Positions 25,824-34,336 are shown, numbered from the stretch's first letter. The stretch: 64,000 nt of DNA from Actinomadura sp. J1-007 (GCF_009793335.1 NZ_WING01000001.1:3224001-3288000); one strand, 5' to 3'. Notes: generated by a model not told the origin, from the sequence alone. Program-made: numbers and translations.

Positions 25824-27071
25824 ATGTCGCATTGGTTCCGTGGTTCCGGTCTCCTCGGGCGGCCCTGGCCGCGGCCGCGGTCACGGTCACGGTCGTGGCC
25901 GCGGCTCTGGCCGCGGTCGCGGGCGGACGGCGTGGACGTGCTGGTCGCCGCCGCGGTCGCCGTCCCGGTGTTCGTGCCGTTCGCCACGGCGCCGGAGGTG
26001 ACGCCGCTCGGCGTGGTGTTCAGCCTCGGCACGGTCGTGCCGCTGGTGTGGCGGCGGCGGGCGCCGTTCGCGGTCGCGCTGGTCGTGGCGGCGTTCGCCA
26101 TGGGGGTGTCGCTGCACCACCGGCCGGGCCAGATGTTGCAGTACGGCGCGCTGGTGGCCGTCTACACCCTCGCCGACCTGGGACGGCACCGCTGGCAGCG
26201 CTGGGGCTTCATCGGCGCGCTGGCCGCCTCGACCCCGCCCGGCGCGCTGCTCGTCAAGGACAACGACGCGGGCGAGTTCATGTTCACGCTGCTGCTGCCC
26301 GTGACGGCGTTCCTGCTCGGCACGCTGGCGCGGACCGCGCGGGAGCGGTCGAACGCCCTGGTGGAACGATCCGCGCAGCTCGAACGCGAACGCGAGGCGC
26401 TCGAACGCGAACGCGAGGCCGAGGCCGCGCGGGCGGCGGCGGAGGAACGGGCCCGCATCGCCCGGGACATGCACGACGTGCTCGCCCACGCGGTCAGCAT
26501 CATGGTCGTCCAGGCCGAGGCCGGTCCGGTGGTCGTCCACACCGACCCGGCCCAGGCCGAACGGGCCTTCGACGCGATCGCCGACGCGGGCCGGGACGCG
26601 ATGGCCCAGCTCCGCCGCATGCTGGGCATCCTGAAGGAGGAGCAGGACCACGGCGTACGCGCGCCCCAGCCGACCATCGACGCGCTGCCCGACCTGGTCG
26701 AGCACGTCGGCCGGACGGGGGTCCGGGTGGGGCTCGCGGTCGAGGGCGTACGGCGCGGCCTGCCCCCCGACGCCGACCTGGCGGCGTACCGCATCGTCCA
26801 GGAGGCGCTCACCAACACGGTGAAGCACGCCGACGCGCGGACGGCGCGGGTGCTGCTCCGCTGGACCGACCACGAACTGGAGATCACGGTGACCGACGAC
26901 GGGCACGGCCACGAGGAGAGGGATCCGGGCTGGCGGCGGGGCGGCGACGGTCTCGTCGGCATCCGCGAACGCGCCGCCGCCTGCGGCGGCACGGCCGAGA
27001 CCGGACCGCTCCCGGACGGCGGGTTCCGGGTCTTCGCGCGGCTGCCGTACGCCGAGGCGGTGGCCGCGTGA
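25824..27071 (+). CDS. DesK/NarX-type sensor histidine kinase
   Basis: 415 residues. An Arg/Pro/Trp-rich N-terminus leads into four or five hydrophobic segments, then a charged coiled coil with repeated EREREAL units (about 170-210), the HisKA_3 phospho-His box (RDMHDVLAHAVS) and an HATPase domain with GDGLVGIRERAAACGG. The stop overlaps the response regulator start as GTGA. The start is uncertain because the GC-repetitive first 90 bases can be read in more than one frame; I chose the first ATG in the kinase frame. Confidence 0.87.
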   Translation: MSHWFRGSGLLGRPWPRPRSRSRSWPRLWPRSRADGVDVLVAAAVAVPVFVPFATAPEVTPLGVVFSLGTVVPLVWRRRAPFAVALVVAAFAMGVSLHHRPGQMLQYGALVAVYTLADLGRHRWQRWGFIGALAASTPPGALLVKDNDAGEFMFTLLLPVTAFLLGTLARTARERSNALVERSAQLEREREALEREREAEAARAAAEERARIARDMHDVLAHAVSIMVVQAEAGPVVVHTDPAQAERAFDAIADAGRDAMAQLRRMLGILKEEQDHGVRAPQPTIDALPDLVEHVGRTGVRVGLAVEGVRRGLPPDADLAAYRIVQEALTNTVKHADARTARVLLRWTDHELEITVTDDGHGHEERDPGWRRGGDGLVGIRERAAACGGTAETGPLPDGGFRVFARLPYAEAVAA

Positions 27072-27721
27072 TCCGGGTGGTGCTGGCCGACGACCAGGAG
27101 CTCGTCCGCAGCGGCTTCGCGATGATCCTGGACGCGCAGCCCGACATCGAGGTGGCGGGCGAGGCGGGCGACGGCGCCGCCGCGATCGCCGCCGTGCGCG
27201 AGCACGACCCCGACGTCGTGCTGCTCGACATCCGCATGCCGGGCGTGGACGGCATCGAGGCCGCGAAGGTCGTGTGCGCCGAGACCCGCGCCCGCGCGAT
27301 CATGCTCACCACGTTCGACCAGGACGACTACGTCTACGACGCGCTCTACGCGGGCGCGAGCGGGTTCCTGCTCAAGGACGTGCGCCGCGACGACCTCGTG
27401 CACGCCGTCCGCGTGGTGGCGGCGGGGGAGTCGCTGCTCGCGCCCACCGTCACCCGCCGCCTCATCTCCGACCTCACCCGCACCCGCCCGCGCTCCGGCG
27501 CGACCGCCTCCGACCGCCTGTCGGTGCTGACCGAGCGGGAGCGCGAGACCCTGCGCCTGCTCGGCCGCGGGCTGTCGAACGCGGAGATCGCCGCGGCCAT
27601 GGTCGTCAGCGAGCACACCGTGAAGACCCACGTGAGCAACGTCCTCGCCAAGCTCGGCATCCGCGACCGCGTCCAGGCCGTGATCGCCGCGTACGAGACC
27701 AGGCTGATCGAGCCCTCCTGA
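27068..27721 (+). CDS. NarL/LuxR family response regulator
   Basis: 217 residues. The receiver domain has LADDQ near residue 8, the acceptor Asp in VLLDIRMPG and Lys in FLLKD; the LuxR-type helix-turn-helix is near the C-terminus (GLSNAEIAAAMVVSEHTVKTH). The GTG start overlaps the kinase stop, so the partner is certain by arrangement. It is intact, in contrast to the paralogous regulator at 10753. Target genes are unknown; the downstream membrane protein and serine hydrolase are candidates. Confidence 0.93.
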   Translation: MIRVVLADDQELVRSGFAMILDAQPDIEVAGEAGDGAAAIAAVREHDPDVVLLDIRMPGVDGIEAAKVVCAETRARAIMLTTFDQDDYVYDALYAGASGFLLKDVRRDDLVHAVRVVAAGESLLAPTVTRRLISDLTRTRPRSGATASDRLSVLTERERETLRLLGRGLSNAEIAAAMVVSEHTVKTHVSNVLAKLGIRDRVQAVIAAYETRLIEPS

Positions 27722-27876
27722 GGGGCGGCTCCGTCGCGCGGGGAGTCGCGCCGCCGTTCTCCCCCGCGCCACCGATGCCCGAAGACCGCTCGCGGCGGCG
27801 ATCCGCCCGGCCGCGGGCTCCCGGAAGATCGAGAACGTAAGAACGCAGGTCTCGAAGAACTCCGGGAGAACCGCTC

Positions 27877-28509
27877 ATGACCAGGATCGCCTTCCATCTC
27901 GCCCCCGCCCTCATGCTCGCCTACGGCGCCGTCCGGTTCATCGACGGCCGGGACGGGCAGCACGGGCCGGGACCCGCCTGGACGGTGGGCCATCTGCTCT
28001 TCCTCGGCTCCCTCCTGCTGTACGGCGGGGTGATCGCGGGCCTGTACGGCCGGATCCGCGCCGCGGCGGGCGGCACCGCCCGCCGGGCCGCGGCGGGCGT
28101 CCTGGCCGCGGTCGCCGCGTTCGGGCTGGTGCTGTTCGTCCGCGTCGCGATCGTCGACATCGTCGTCGGCCTGAAGGCCGCGGACGCCGCCGAGAAGAGC
28201 GTGCTCGCCGACCGGTACGCCGACGTCCCCGCCGTGCTCCCCCAAGCGCTGTACGAGATCGGCCCGGTGTTCTTCATGCTCGGGCTGCTCGCGCTGCTCA
28301 TCCAGTTCGCGGTCATCACGCCTGGACGGAAGGCGGCGGCTGCGCTGAGCCCCGTTCTGGCCGCCGTCGGCTTCGTCGCGATCACGGCCAACCTGGACCT
28401 GCTCCCGGCCGGTGCGGTGGCGATCTGGCTCGCGTTCTTCCTGGCCACCCGCGAGCAGCGTCCGTCCACCCCCGCGCGCACCGCGACCACCGCCCGCGTC
28501 GCGGCCTGA
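27877..28509 (+). CDS. Polytopic membrane protein, unknown
   Basis: 210 residues with about six hydrophobic segments and no recognised catalytic motif. The ATG follows an ACTCCGGGAGAA ribosome-like context. It lies 155 bp after a two-component system and 30 bp before a secreted serine hydrolase, suggesting co-transcription with the latter and control by the former. Function not assignable. Confidence 0.7.
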   Translation: MTRIAFHLAPALMLAYGAVRFIDGRDGQHGPGPAWTVGHLLFLGSLLLYGGVIAGLYGRIRAAAGGTARRAAAGVLAAVAAFGLVLFVRVAIVDIVVGLKAADAAEKSVLADRYADVPAVLPQALYEIGPVFFMLGLLALLIQFAVITPGRKAAAALSPVLAAVGFVAITANLDLLPAGAVAIWLAFFLATREQRPSTPARTATTARVAA

Positions 28510-28539
28510 CCCGACACCGCACACGCAAGGGGATCACAC

Positions 28540-29721
28540 ATGAACAAGCAGAGGCGTGCGCTGCGTGGCGCACTCACCATGGCCATCGCAGCCGGCGTCG
28601 CGGCGAACGCACTGACCAGCACAGCGCAGGCCGGCACAGCGCAGGCCGGCACCCCGAACGCGGGCCGGGCTCGGCTGCACCAGATCATGGACCGGCTGAC
28701 CACGGTCGACGGCGGCCCGGGCGCGCTCCTGAACCTGCGGGACCGGCGCGGCACCACGGTGCTGACCAGTGGGATCGCGGACGTGGACAGCCGCGCGCCG
28801 ATCGCCCGCGACAGCAGGTTCCGGATCGGCAGCATGACCAAGCCGTTCGTGGCCACGGTCGTACTCCAGCTCGTCGGAGAACGGCGCGTCTCGCTCGATT
28901 CGGCGGTGGAACGCTACCTGCCCGGCGTCGTCCGCGGGGAAGGCGGCGACGGGCGCAGGATCACCGTCCGCCAGTTGCTCCAGCACACCAGCGGCGTGCC
29001 GGACTACCTCACCTACCTGTCCCCGCCGGACATCCTCAAGGACCCGCTCGCCCACCACGACACGCGCGACCTGGTGAACCTCGCGCTCGCCCACCCGCCG
29101 ACCCTGAAGGAGCCCGGCGAGGGCTGGCGCTACTCCAACACCAACTACCTGCTGGCGGGCATGGTCATCGAGAAGGTGACCGGCCGCACGTGGGCCGAGG
29201 AGATCCGCCGGCGCGTCATCGCCCCGCTGAACCTGCGCGACACGTCCGTACCGGGTGACGGCTCGGCGATCCCCGGACCGCACCCGCGCGGGTACGCCCG
29301 GCCGGGCAAGGACGCGCCGCTCATCGACATCACCGCGTTCAACCCCTCGGTCGCGGGCGCGAGCGGCGCCATGATCTCCAGCGGGGCCGACTTCAACCGG
29401 TTCCTGGGCGCGCTCGTCAACGGCCGGCTGCTGCGCCCGGCCCAGTTGCGGGCGATGATGCGGACCCGCGCGACCGGCGGCTCCGGCGGCCGGGCGTACG
29501 GCCTCGGACTGGAGAGCAGGAGCCTGCCCTGCGGCGGCCTGTACTGGGGCCACGGCGGCGACATCTTCGGGTACGAGACCGCGAGCGGCGCCACGGTCAA
29601 CGGCGGCCAGGCGACGGTCATGGTGAACGTCGACCCCGGCGGCACGGACGCGCAGAGCGAAGACATGAAGGCCGCCGTCCAGACGGCACTGTGCCAAACC
29701 CGGCCGACGGCCTCGCACTAG
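28540..29721 (+). CDS. Secreted serine hydrolase (class C beta-lactamase/D-Ala-D-Ala carboxypeptidase family)
   Basis: 393 residues with a signal peptide (about 1-31). The penicillin-recognising fold is indicated by SMTK at 98-101 (SxxK), the YSN triad near 198 (in GWRYSNTNYLLAG) and HGGD near 336 in place of the HTG/KTG box. It most resembles Streptomyces R61-type DD-carboxypeptidases and related esterases. The signal-peptide cleavage region contains a perfect 15-bp tandem duplication (about 28620-28649) that repeats Thr-Ala-Gln-Ala-Gly. The ATG follows AAGGGGAT. Confidence 0.9.
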   Translation: MNKQRRALRGALTMAIAAGVAANALTSTAQAGTAQAGTPNAGRARLHQIMDRLTTVDGGPGALLNLRDRRGTTVLTSGIADVDSRAPIARDSRFRIGSMTKPFVATVVLQLVGERRVSLDSAVERYLPGVVRGEGGDGRRITVRQLLQHTSGVPDYLTYLSPPDILKDPLAHHDTRDLVNLALAHPPTLKEPGEGWRYSNTNYLLAGMVIEKVTGRTWAEEIRRRVIAPLNLRDTSVPGDGSAIPGPHPRGYARPGKDAPLIDITAFNPSVAGASGAMISSGADFNRFLGALVNGRLLRPAQLRAMMRTRATGGSGGRAYGLGLESRSLPCGGLYWGHGGDIFGYETASGATVNGGQATVMVNVDPGGTDAQSEDMKAAVQTALCQTRPTASH

Positions 29722-29759
29722 CGGTCCCGACGCGTCCGAAGCTCAACGAGCCGTTCCGC

Positions 29760-30116
29760 TCAGCGGCCGGCGGTTTCCGACCCGTTCCACCAGATGAGCA
29801 GCAAGACCCCCACTCCGGAAAGGACGAGCGCGACGATGTCCAGCACCACATGCCCCGCACTCTGGCCGGGGTATGTGGTGACCGCGACCATCAGGGCCGT
29901 GAACACCACCGAGTACCTGGCCGCCGACCGCCCCGCGACAGCGGCCACCGCCGACACGACGTACAGAAGCAGAACGAGCCAGAACCCGCCGGCGACGACC
30001 CAGAGCACCAGAGCCGCGGTGAACAGGACGCCGGCGGCCACGATCACCCAGGCGGGCCGCCCGCCCGGGGCCGGACCGGACACCGAGCCGTTCGGTTCCT
30101 TCGATGAGCGGGCCAC
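29760..30116 (-). CDS. Small membrane protein, unknown
   Basis: 118 residues with four hydrophobic segments separated by short loops, ending in a basic tail. I selected a GTG start at 30116 because a GGAGG ribosome site lies six bases upstream and there is no in-frame ATG near the hydrophobic core. No family recognised. It is convergent with the serine hydrolase and lies 133 bp downstream of the SnoaL-like gene on the same strand. Confidence 0.55.
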   Translation of the reverse strand: MARSSKEPNGSVSGPAPGGRPAWVIVAAGVLFTAALVLWVVAGGFWLVLLLYVVSAVAAVAGRSAARYSVVFTALMVAVTTYPGQSAGHVVLDIVALVLSGVGVLLLIWWNGSETAGR

Positions 30117-30249
30117 CGGCAACCTCCACGTCTCCTCGACGAGCCCGGACCGCCCCGGCCCCACGCGCCCGCCATCGTCCCGCCCGAACCCCGGGACCGG
30201 TCCCGCCAAGCCCGGCCGGAACGCGGGCACGCCAGATCCCGTCCAGAGA

Positions 30250-30663
30250 TCAGTTCTCGCGCGTCCAGGCGGGCGTGATGCGCACCTCGCGGAGCCGCCA
30301 GCCCGCCGGCGTCCGCACAACGGTGCAGGACTGGCGCAGGCCGCCGGTGAAGTGGGGCGCCTGGCCGTCGCGGTAGTAGTGGACGGTCGAGTTCGCCGAG
30401 GCGGCCGCCCGGTCGCCGTCGACCTCCACCAGCAGGTCAGTGGTCGTGTGCTGGGTGTGCTGCCCCTCGACCTCACTCCGCCGCATGAACTCGACGACCT
30501 CGTCGATGCCCTGGAGCTCTCCCCCGCGCGGTGAGTGCACCACCACATCGTCAGCGAAGACGGCGTCCGCGTCGTCCCAGCGCTTCTCATCGAGCAGGAG
30601 CGCGAAGCGGGTGACCAGGTCGGCGATCTCGATACGGTCGGCGATCAATGTGTCCGTGGACAT
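30250..30663 (-). CDS. Nuclear transport factor 2/SnoaL-like domain protein
   Basis: 137 residues. The opening IADRIEIADLVTRFALLLDEKRWDDADAVF helix pair, the DDVVVHS strand and the late VVRTPAGWRLREVRI strand are typical of the SnoaL-like/NTF2 cone fold. Members are small hydrolases, isomerases or dehydratases, or act as binding proteins. It lies 16 bp downstream of the MarR regulator and is surely co-transcribed with it, so it is probably the regulated effector. Confidence 0.82.
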   Translation of the reverse strand: MSTDTLIADRIEIADLVTRFALLLDEKRWDDADAVFADDVVVHSPRGGELQGIDEVVEFMRRSEVEGQHTQHTTTDLLVEVDGDRAAASANSTVHYYRDGQAPHFTGGLRQSCTVVRTPAGWRLREVRITPAWTREN

Positions 30664-30679
30664 GGCGTCCTCTCTCGTT

Positions 30680-31138
30680 CTAAGCCGTCTTCGTGGCGGG
30701 GTCGGGAGCGGCCAGCACTGCATTGGCCCGTTCCAGGACGATGTTCAGGACGCGGCCGGCGACGGCCAGGTCCTCGGGCGGCAGGTCGCCCCACAGTTCC
30801 TGCGTGATCGGGCCGATGGCGGCGCGGACCCGCGTCCAGCGCGCCTGCCCCTCGTCGGTGACCTGAACGCGGCCGCCGCCGTCGCGCAGGAAACCCGCGG
30901 CGGTCAGCTCAGCGATACGTTCGGCCACCGAAGCCTGGCTGAACTGCGCGGCACCGCTGACCCGGCGGACGAGCTCGTCCCGGTCGACGGTCCCGCCGCC
31001 GGCCACGGTCAGCGTGAGGGTCACCCACTGGGGCTCGGTGATGCCGGTCCCGGCGAGCTGCCGGTCCAGGATCGCGTTGAGCGCCTTCTCGGTCTGACCG
31101 ATGAGCGCGGTGCCGAACGCCTGGCCTGTGGTCGCCAT
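30680..31138 (-). CDS. MarR family transcriptional regulator
   Basis: 152 residues with a MarR-type winged helix-turn-helix in the middle (about 50-95: RDELVRRVSGAAQFSQASVAERIAEL, then the wing with TDEGQA). It is divergent from a second MarR-type gene. The 108-bp gap holds several inverted repeats, and the pair may cross-regulate. The SnoaL-like gene follows in the same operon. Confidence 0.88.
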   Translation of the reverse strand: MATTGQAFGTALIGQTEKALNAILDRQLAGTGITEPQWVTLTLTVAGGGTVDRDELVRRVSGAAQFSQASVAERIAELTAAGFLRDGGGRVQVTDEGQARWTRVRAAIGPITQELWGDLPPEDLAVAGRVLNIVLERANAVLAAPDPATKTA

Positions 31139-31162
31139 GACGCCCTCCCCTTCCGTTCCGAT

Positions 31163-31226
31163 GACTAACGTTCATGTCACTAACGTTCGTTCCGTAAACG
31201 AACATACGTCGTTAGTCGGACTAACG
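31163..31226. promoter_or_regulatory. Cluster of MarR operators between divergent MarR genes
   Basis: Two distinct perfect palindromes are seen: GTTCGTT-ccgta-AACGAAC at 31185-31203 and CGTTAGTC-g-GACTAACG at 31210-31226. Further half sites ACTAACGTTC lie at 31164-31173 and 31179-31188. Two different symmetric sequences in one gap fit the presence of two different MarR regulators. Confidence 0.75.
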
Positions 31227-31246
31227 CAAGGGTTAGGATCGGCGCC

Positions 31247-31741
31247 ATGACCAGAGCCGAAGCCGCGGACATGCCCGACGACGGCGAGTTCAGGACGCCG
31301 GAGCGGCTGCGCCGACGGGCCAGTCGCCTGCTGTCGCAGGTGGCCGCGCAGACGGACCGGCTGATCACCGATGGACTGGCCCGCGCCGACGCGCGCAAGT
31401 GGCACTACGCCGCCCTCGCCTCGCTGGAGGAGCACGGCCCGGCCAGCCAGGCGACGCTGAGCCGGCGCACCGGCGTCTACCGCAGCGACATGGTCGGCGT
31501 CCTCAACGAACTGTCCGAGCGCGGCCTCGTCGAGCGCGCCCTCGACCCCGGCGACCGCCGCCGCAACGTCATCACGATCACCACCCAGGGCCGCCGGCAC
31601 CTGCACCGCCTCGACAAGGTCCTGGACGACCTCCACGAAGAACTGCTCGCCCCCCTGCGCCCCGCCGAACGCGACCAGTTCGTACGACTACTCACCCGCC
31701 TGCTGGACCACCACACCCAGCAGGCACCCCCACCCCCCTGA
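31247..31741 (+). CDS. MarR family transcriptional regulator
   Basis: 164 residues. The winged helix-turn-helix spans about 55-110 (ASQATLSRRTGVYRSDMVGVLNEL, then the DPGDRRRNVITITTQGRRHL wing), close to the classical MarR consensus D-x-R-D-x-R. It has a proline-rich end. It is divergent from the other MarR gene; no obvious effector gene follows on its own strand, so it may act on the divergent operon. Confidence 0.9.
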   Translation: MTRAEAADMPDDGEFRTPERLRRRASRLLSQVAAQTDRLITDGLARADARKWHYAALASLEEHGPASQATLSRRTGVYRSDMVGVLNELSERGLVERALDPGDRRRNVITITTQGRRHLHRLDKVLDDLHEELLAPLRPAERDQFVRLLTRLLDHHTQQAPPPP

Positions 31742-32283
31742 CCCCCCTTGCATGCGCGAACGCCGCCAAGCCGACCACGCACCGCGCACCGCGCGCCCGC
31801 GTCGTCCAACCCCAGCCAGTACAGCCTGGCCAGAACCCGCGCCCAGGCCCGCCCGAATCGCCAGGCCACGTTGCAGCCGGCCGGAGCGGTAACGCAAAGA
31901 CGCCCGAGCGTTCAGCTCGGGCGCCCGATGGCTGGAGTGGGGGCTCAGTAGGCGAACGGCGGCGAGGCCGACGGAACGATGACCAGACACGGCCCCCGCA
32001 GAACGTCGTTGATGACCAACTCCCCGATCATTGTTGATGCCGATGCCCAGCGCGAGCTGCTTGACCGAGCCGCCGGAACGCTGCCGTGCGTCGCCCACGC
32101 AACCCTGCGGCCGTCACCCCCGAGCCGCTGCCGCCGCCGGAACACTGCGACCGTCACCCACCGGAACATCGCCGCACGTCGCCCCAAGACACTCCCGCCA
32201 TCGCTCGCCGGGACGCTACGGCCGTCCCCGTCCGGGACGGCGTCGTTCGGCGGGCGATGGCGGTGCGGTGCGGCGAACGGGGG
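31742..32283. other. Gene-poor interval with a terminated minus-strand unit
   Basis: No established gene. On the minus strand a short ORF (ATG at 32031, stop at 31945, 28 residues) ends 22 bp before a terminator hairpin at 31902-31922 that is followed by T residues on that strand, so something is transcribed here. The ORF is preceded in another frame by KQLALGIGIN-like codons, which suggests a decayed or misread small gene. No ribosome site supports the ATG. Confidence 0.4.
31902..31922 (-). terminator. Rho-independent terminator (minus strand)
   Basis: GCCCGAGC (31902-31909) pairs with GCTCGGGC (31915-31922) around a five-base loop. On the minus strand it is followed by GTCTTTGCG, a short T-rich tail. 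Confidence 0.68.
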
Positions 32284-32610
32284 TCAGGCGGACTCGGTGG
32301 GGAGGCCGGCGCCTACCCAGTCCTCGATGCCCTCGCGGTACTTGCGCACGGCGGTGTAGCCGAGCTCGGTGAGGCGGTCGGCGACCTGGCCGCTGTTGGG
32401 GCAGGCCGGGTTCGAGCAGTAGGTGACGATCGCGGCGTCGCGGTCGGGGAGCAGCGACGGGGCCTGCTCATCCACGTCGGCCCGGACGAGCGGGACGGCG
32501 CCGGGCAGGTGCTGCTTGGCGTAGTACTCGCCGCCGAGCGCGTCCACCACGGTGACCGAGCCCGCGTCGATCGCGGCCTTCAGCTCGTCGCGGGTGATGA
32601 GTGCGGTCAT
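32284..32610 (-). CDS. Rhodanese-like domain protein
   Basis: 108 residues, a single rhodanese domain. The active-site loop begins with Cys in the TYCSNPACPNSG segment (near residue 65), and the LGGEYYAKQHLPGAV segment contains the CH2A-like motif. It would carry a persulfide or transfer sulfane sulfur. The ATG follows a strong AGGAGG site. It is divergent from a TetR gene with palindromic operators between, implying TetR control, perhaps in response to a sulfur species or electrophile. Confidence 0.9.
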   Translation of the reverse strand: MTALITRDELKAAIDAGSVTVVDALGGEYYAKQHLPGAVPLVRADVDEQAPSLLPDRDAAIVTYCSNPACPNSGQVADRLTELGYTAVRKYREGIEDWVGAGLPTESA

Positions 32611-32632
32611 GGCACAACCTCCTGAGTGAGAA

Positions 32633-32682
32633 CGGACTATAGTCCGGTTCATGGCTCAGGACGATAGCGGACCACAGTCCGC
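32633..32682. promoter_or_regulatory. Two TetR operators
   Basis: A perfect 14-bp palindrome CGGACTATAGTCCG lies at 32633-32646, and a second copy GCGGACCACAGTCCGC at 32667-32682, 34 bp apart. The second is inside the first codons of the TetR gene. Both share the half site CGGAC, so self-repression and control of the divergent rhodanese gene are expected. Confidence 0.8.
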
Positions 32683-33295
32683 TTCCGCAATGCCGCTCGA
32701 ACTGCTGCGCACCCCTCCGCCCAAGGAACGGTCCGACGCCGCGCGGAACCGGGCGGCCGTGCTGGACGCCGCCGCGCGGCTCTTCGCCGAACGGGGCGTG
32801 GAGGCCGTGACGATGGACCAGGTGGCGACCGCCGCGGGGGTCGGCAAGGGCACGCTGTTCCGGCGCTTCGGCGACAAGGCGGGGCTAGCCGCGGCGCTGC
32901 TGGACGCCCGGGAGCGCGTGTTGCAGCAGGCGATCCTGGAGGGACCGCCGCCGCTCGGCCCCGGCGCGCCGAACGCGAAGCGCGCGGTCGCGTTCGTCGA
33001 CGCCTATCTCGACCACCTGCTGGAGCACGTCGCGCTCGTTCGCATGTCGGAGACGGCGGCGCCCGGGGCCCGGTACCGGATCGGCGCCTACCGGTTCTGG
33101 CACCGGCACCTGGCGATCCTGCTGGACGGGACGCCCGACCCTGAGCACGCCTCGCACGCCGTCCTCGCGGCGCTCGCGGCGGAGCACGTGGCGGCGATCC
33201 TCCCGGACGTCGGCGAGAAGCGGCTCCGCGCAGGCGTACGACGACTCGTCGCAAGCGTCGCAGCCGCGCCCCCCTGCCAGGAGGACCCTTCCTGA
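32651..33295 (+). CDS. TetR family transcriptional regulator
   Basis: 214 residues. The helix-turn-helix lies about 55-78 (QVATAAGVGKGTLFRRFGDK) with a SbtR-like C-terminal domain. The ATG lies directly behind an operator and has no ribosome site, so the transcript may be leaderless. The partner gene is the divergent rhodanese protein. Confidence 0.9.
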   Translation: MAQDDSGPQSASAMPLELLRTPPPKERSDAARNRAAVLDAAARLFAERGVEAVTMDQVATAAGVGKGTLFRRFGDKAGLAAALLDARERVLQQAILEGPPPLGPGAPNAKRAVAFVDAYLDHLLEHVALVRMSETAAPGARYRIGAYRFWHRHLAILLDGTPDPEHASHAVLAALAAEHVAAILPDVGEKRLRAGVRRLVASVAAAPPCQEDPS

Positions 33296-33716
33296 CGCAG
33301 CCAGCGGCCCGAACGAAACTCGCCCGACCGCCCCCGTGCAGGGCCACGGCCCGTTGAACGTCGGTGCCGGTGCTGGTGCCAGCGCCGGCGCGGGTGCGGG
33401 TGCGGGTGCCAGCGCCGGCACGGGTACCGGTGCCAGCGCCGGTGCCGGTGTCGGTGTCGGTGTCGGCGCCGGCGCGGGTGCCGCCCCCGGTGGCCGCGCT
33501 CCGTTCGCCAGGTCCTTGGCCGCCTGACGGTAGGGGGCGGCCGAATTCCCAACCGCGACCGGCAGTTCCCTCGCAGCCAGCCCCCGCCTCCGCCTCCTCC
33601 TCCGCCTCCTCCTCCGCCGCCGCCTCGTTCGGACGCGGGAGGACCGGGCGGCCGGGCGTCTGGGCAGCTGGCCCGTTCCGTCGGCGGGTCCTGCTGCGGT
33701 TCGGCGGGCGGCGGGG
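33296..33716. other. Gene-free low-complexity interval
   Basis: No gene seen. From about 33358 to 33482 runs a degenerate array of GGTGCCGGTGC/GCCAGCGCC-type hexamers, and 33587-33633 is a CCTCCGCCTCCTCCT pyrimidine tract. These sequences are reiterative enough to be unstable in replication or assembly. Confidence 0.55.
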
Positions 33717-34289
33717 TTAGGGGTGGGCGAGGAGGTGGCGGGCGGCGTTGCGGGCGTCCTGTCCTGCGGCTGGGGTTCCGTCGATGGCGGTGACGACGCT
33801 GGCGCCCTCGATCAGCAGCAGCAGTTGCCGCGCCGTCGCCGCCGGGTCGGCCAGGTCCAGGCCGTCCAGCCGGTCCTCCAGCAGCGCGCGGTACCGGACG
33901 AGGTGGCGGCGCGCGATGGCGGCGATCTCGACGTCCGCGCGGGTGTCGGTGACGGTGTTGACGACGGCGCACCCGTGGTAGTCGGGCTGCGCGAACCAGT
34001 CGATGAGCAGGTCGAAGACCGCCAGCACCCGTTCGGGCCCGGGGGGCGCGGACGCCGTCTCGCGGTCGAGCCAGGCTTGGATGCGGTCGCTGTGGTCGGT
34101 GAGCATGGCCTGCACGAGCCGTTCCTTGGACGGGAAGTAGCGGTACAGGCTGAGCTTGGACGCGCTCGCCCGCGCGGCGATCTCGTTGACGCCGACGGCG
34201 TGGACGCCGCGCTCGTAGAACAGTTCGGCGGCCGCTCCCAGGATCCGCGCGCGGGTGGCGGCCTGGCCCGCCGACATCGTCTCGGCCAT
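33717..34289 (-). CDS. TetR family transcriptional regulator
   Basis: 190 residues with a helix-turn-helix near 32-55 (NEIAARASASKLSLYRYFPSKERLV) and a TetR_C_6-like ligand domain (FDLLIDWFAQPDYHGCAVVN). The Cys-containing segment is common in regulators of quinone or electrophile efflux. It is divergent from an MFS gene, with two nested palindromes in the gap. The ATG immediately follows the last such ATG in frame with the family consensus. Confidence 0.9.
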   Translation of the reverse strand: MAETMSAGQAATRARILGAAAELFYERGVHAVGVNEIAARASASKLSLYRYFPSKERLVQAMLTDHSDRIQAWLDRETASAPPGPERVLAVFDLLIDWFAQPDYHGCAVVNTVTDTRADVEIAAIARRHLVRYRALLEDRLDGLDLADPAATARQLLLLIEGASVVTAIDGTPAAGQDARNAARHLLAHP

Positions 34290-34308
34290 GGCCACAGGGT
34301 ACCGGGTT

Positions 34309-34336
34309 GTACTGTCACAGTACAGAACTGTACTGT
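34309..34336. promoter_or_regulatory. Nested perfect palindromes, TetR operator
   Basis: GTACTGT-c-ACAGTAC (34309-34323) overlaps ACAGTACAG-aa-CTGTACTGT (34317-34336). Both are perfect. The 28-bp block lies 9 bp before the MFS start and 20 bp from the TetR start, so one bound repressor would silence both. Confidence 0.8.

Noticed and set aside
25796-25920. Alternative kinase start in the neighbouring frame with an Ala/Val-rich helix
   Set aside because: Joining it to the kinase frame would need a shift in the opposite sense to all other base-loss sites, so the ATG at 25824 was kept.
23775-27071. Single 1098-codon frame apparently fusing hydrolase and histidine kinase
   Set aside because: The fusion is caused by the missing base at 25711-25714. 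With it restored the hydrolase ends at 25756 and the kinase starts separately at 25824.
33358-33482. Reiterated GGTGCCGG-type hexamers considered as a CRISPR array
   Set aside because: There are no constant repeats with unique spacers and no cas genes in the window. It is simple low-complexity sequence.
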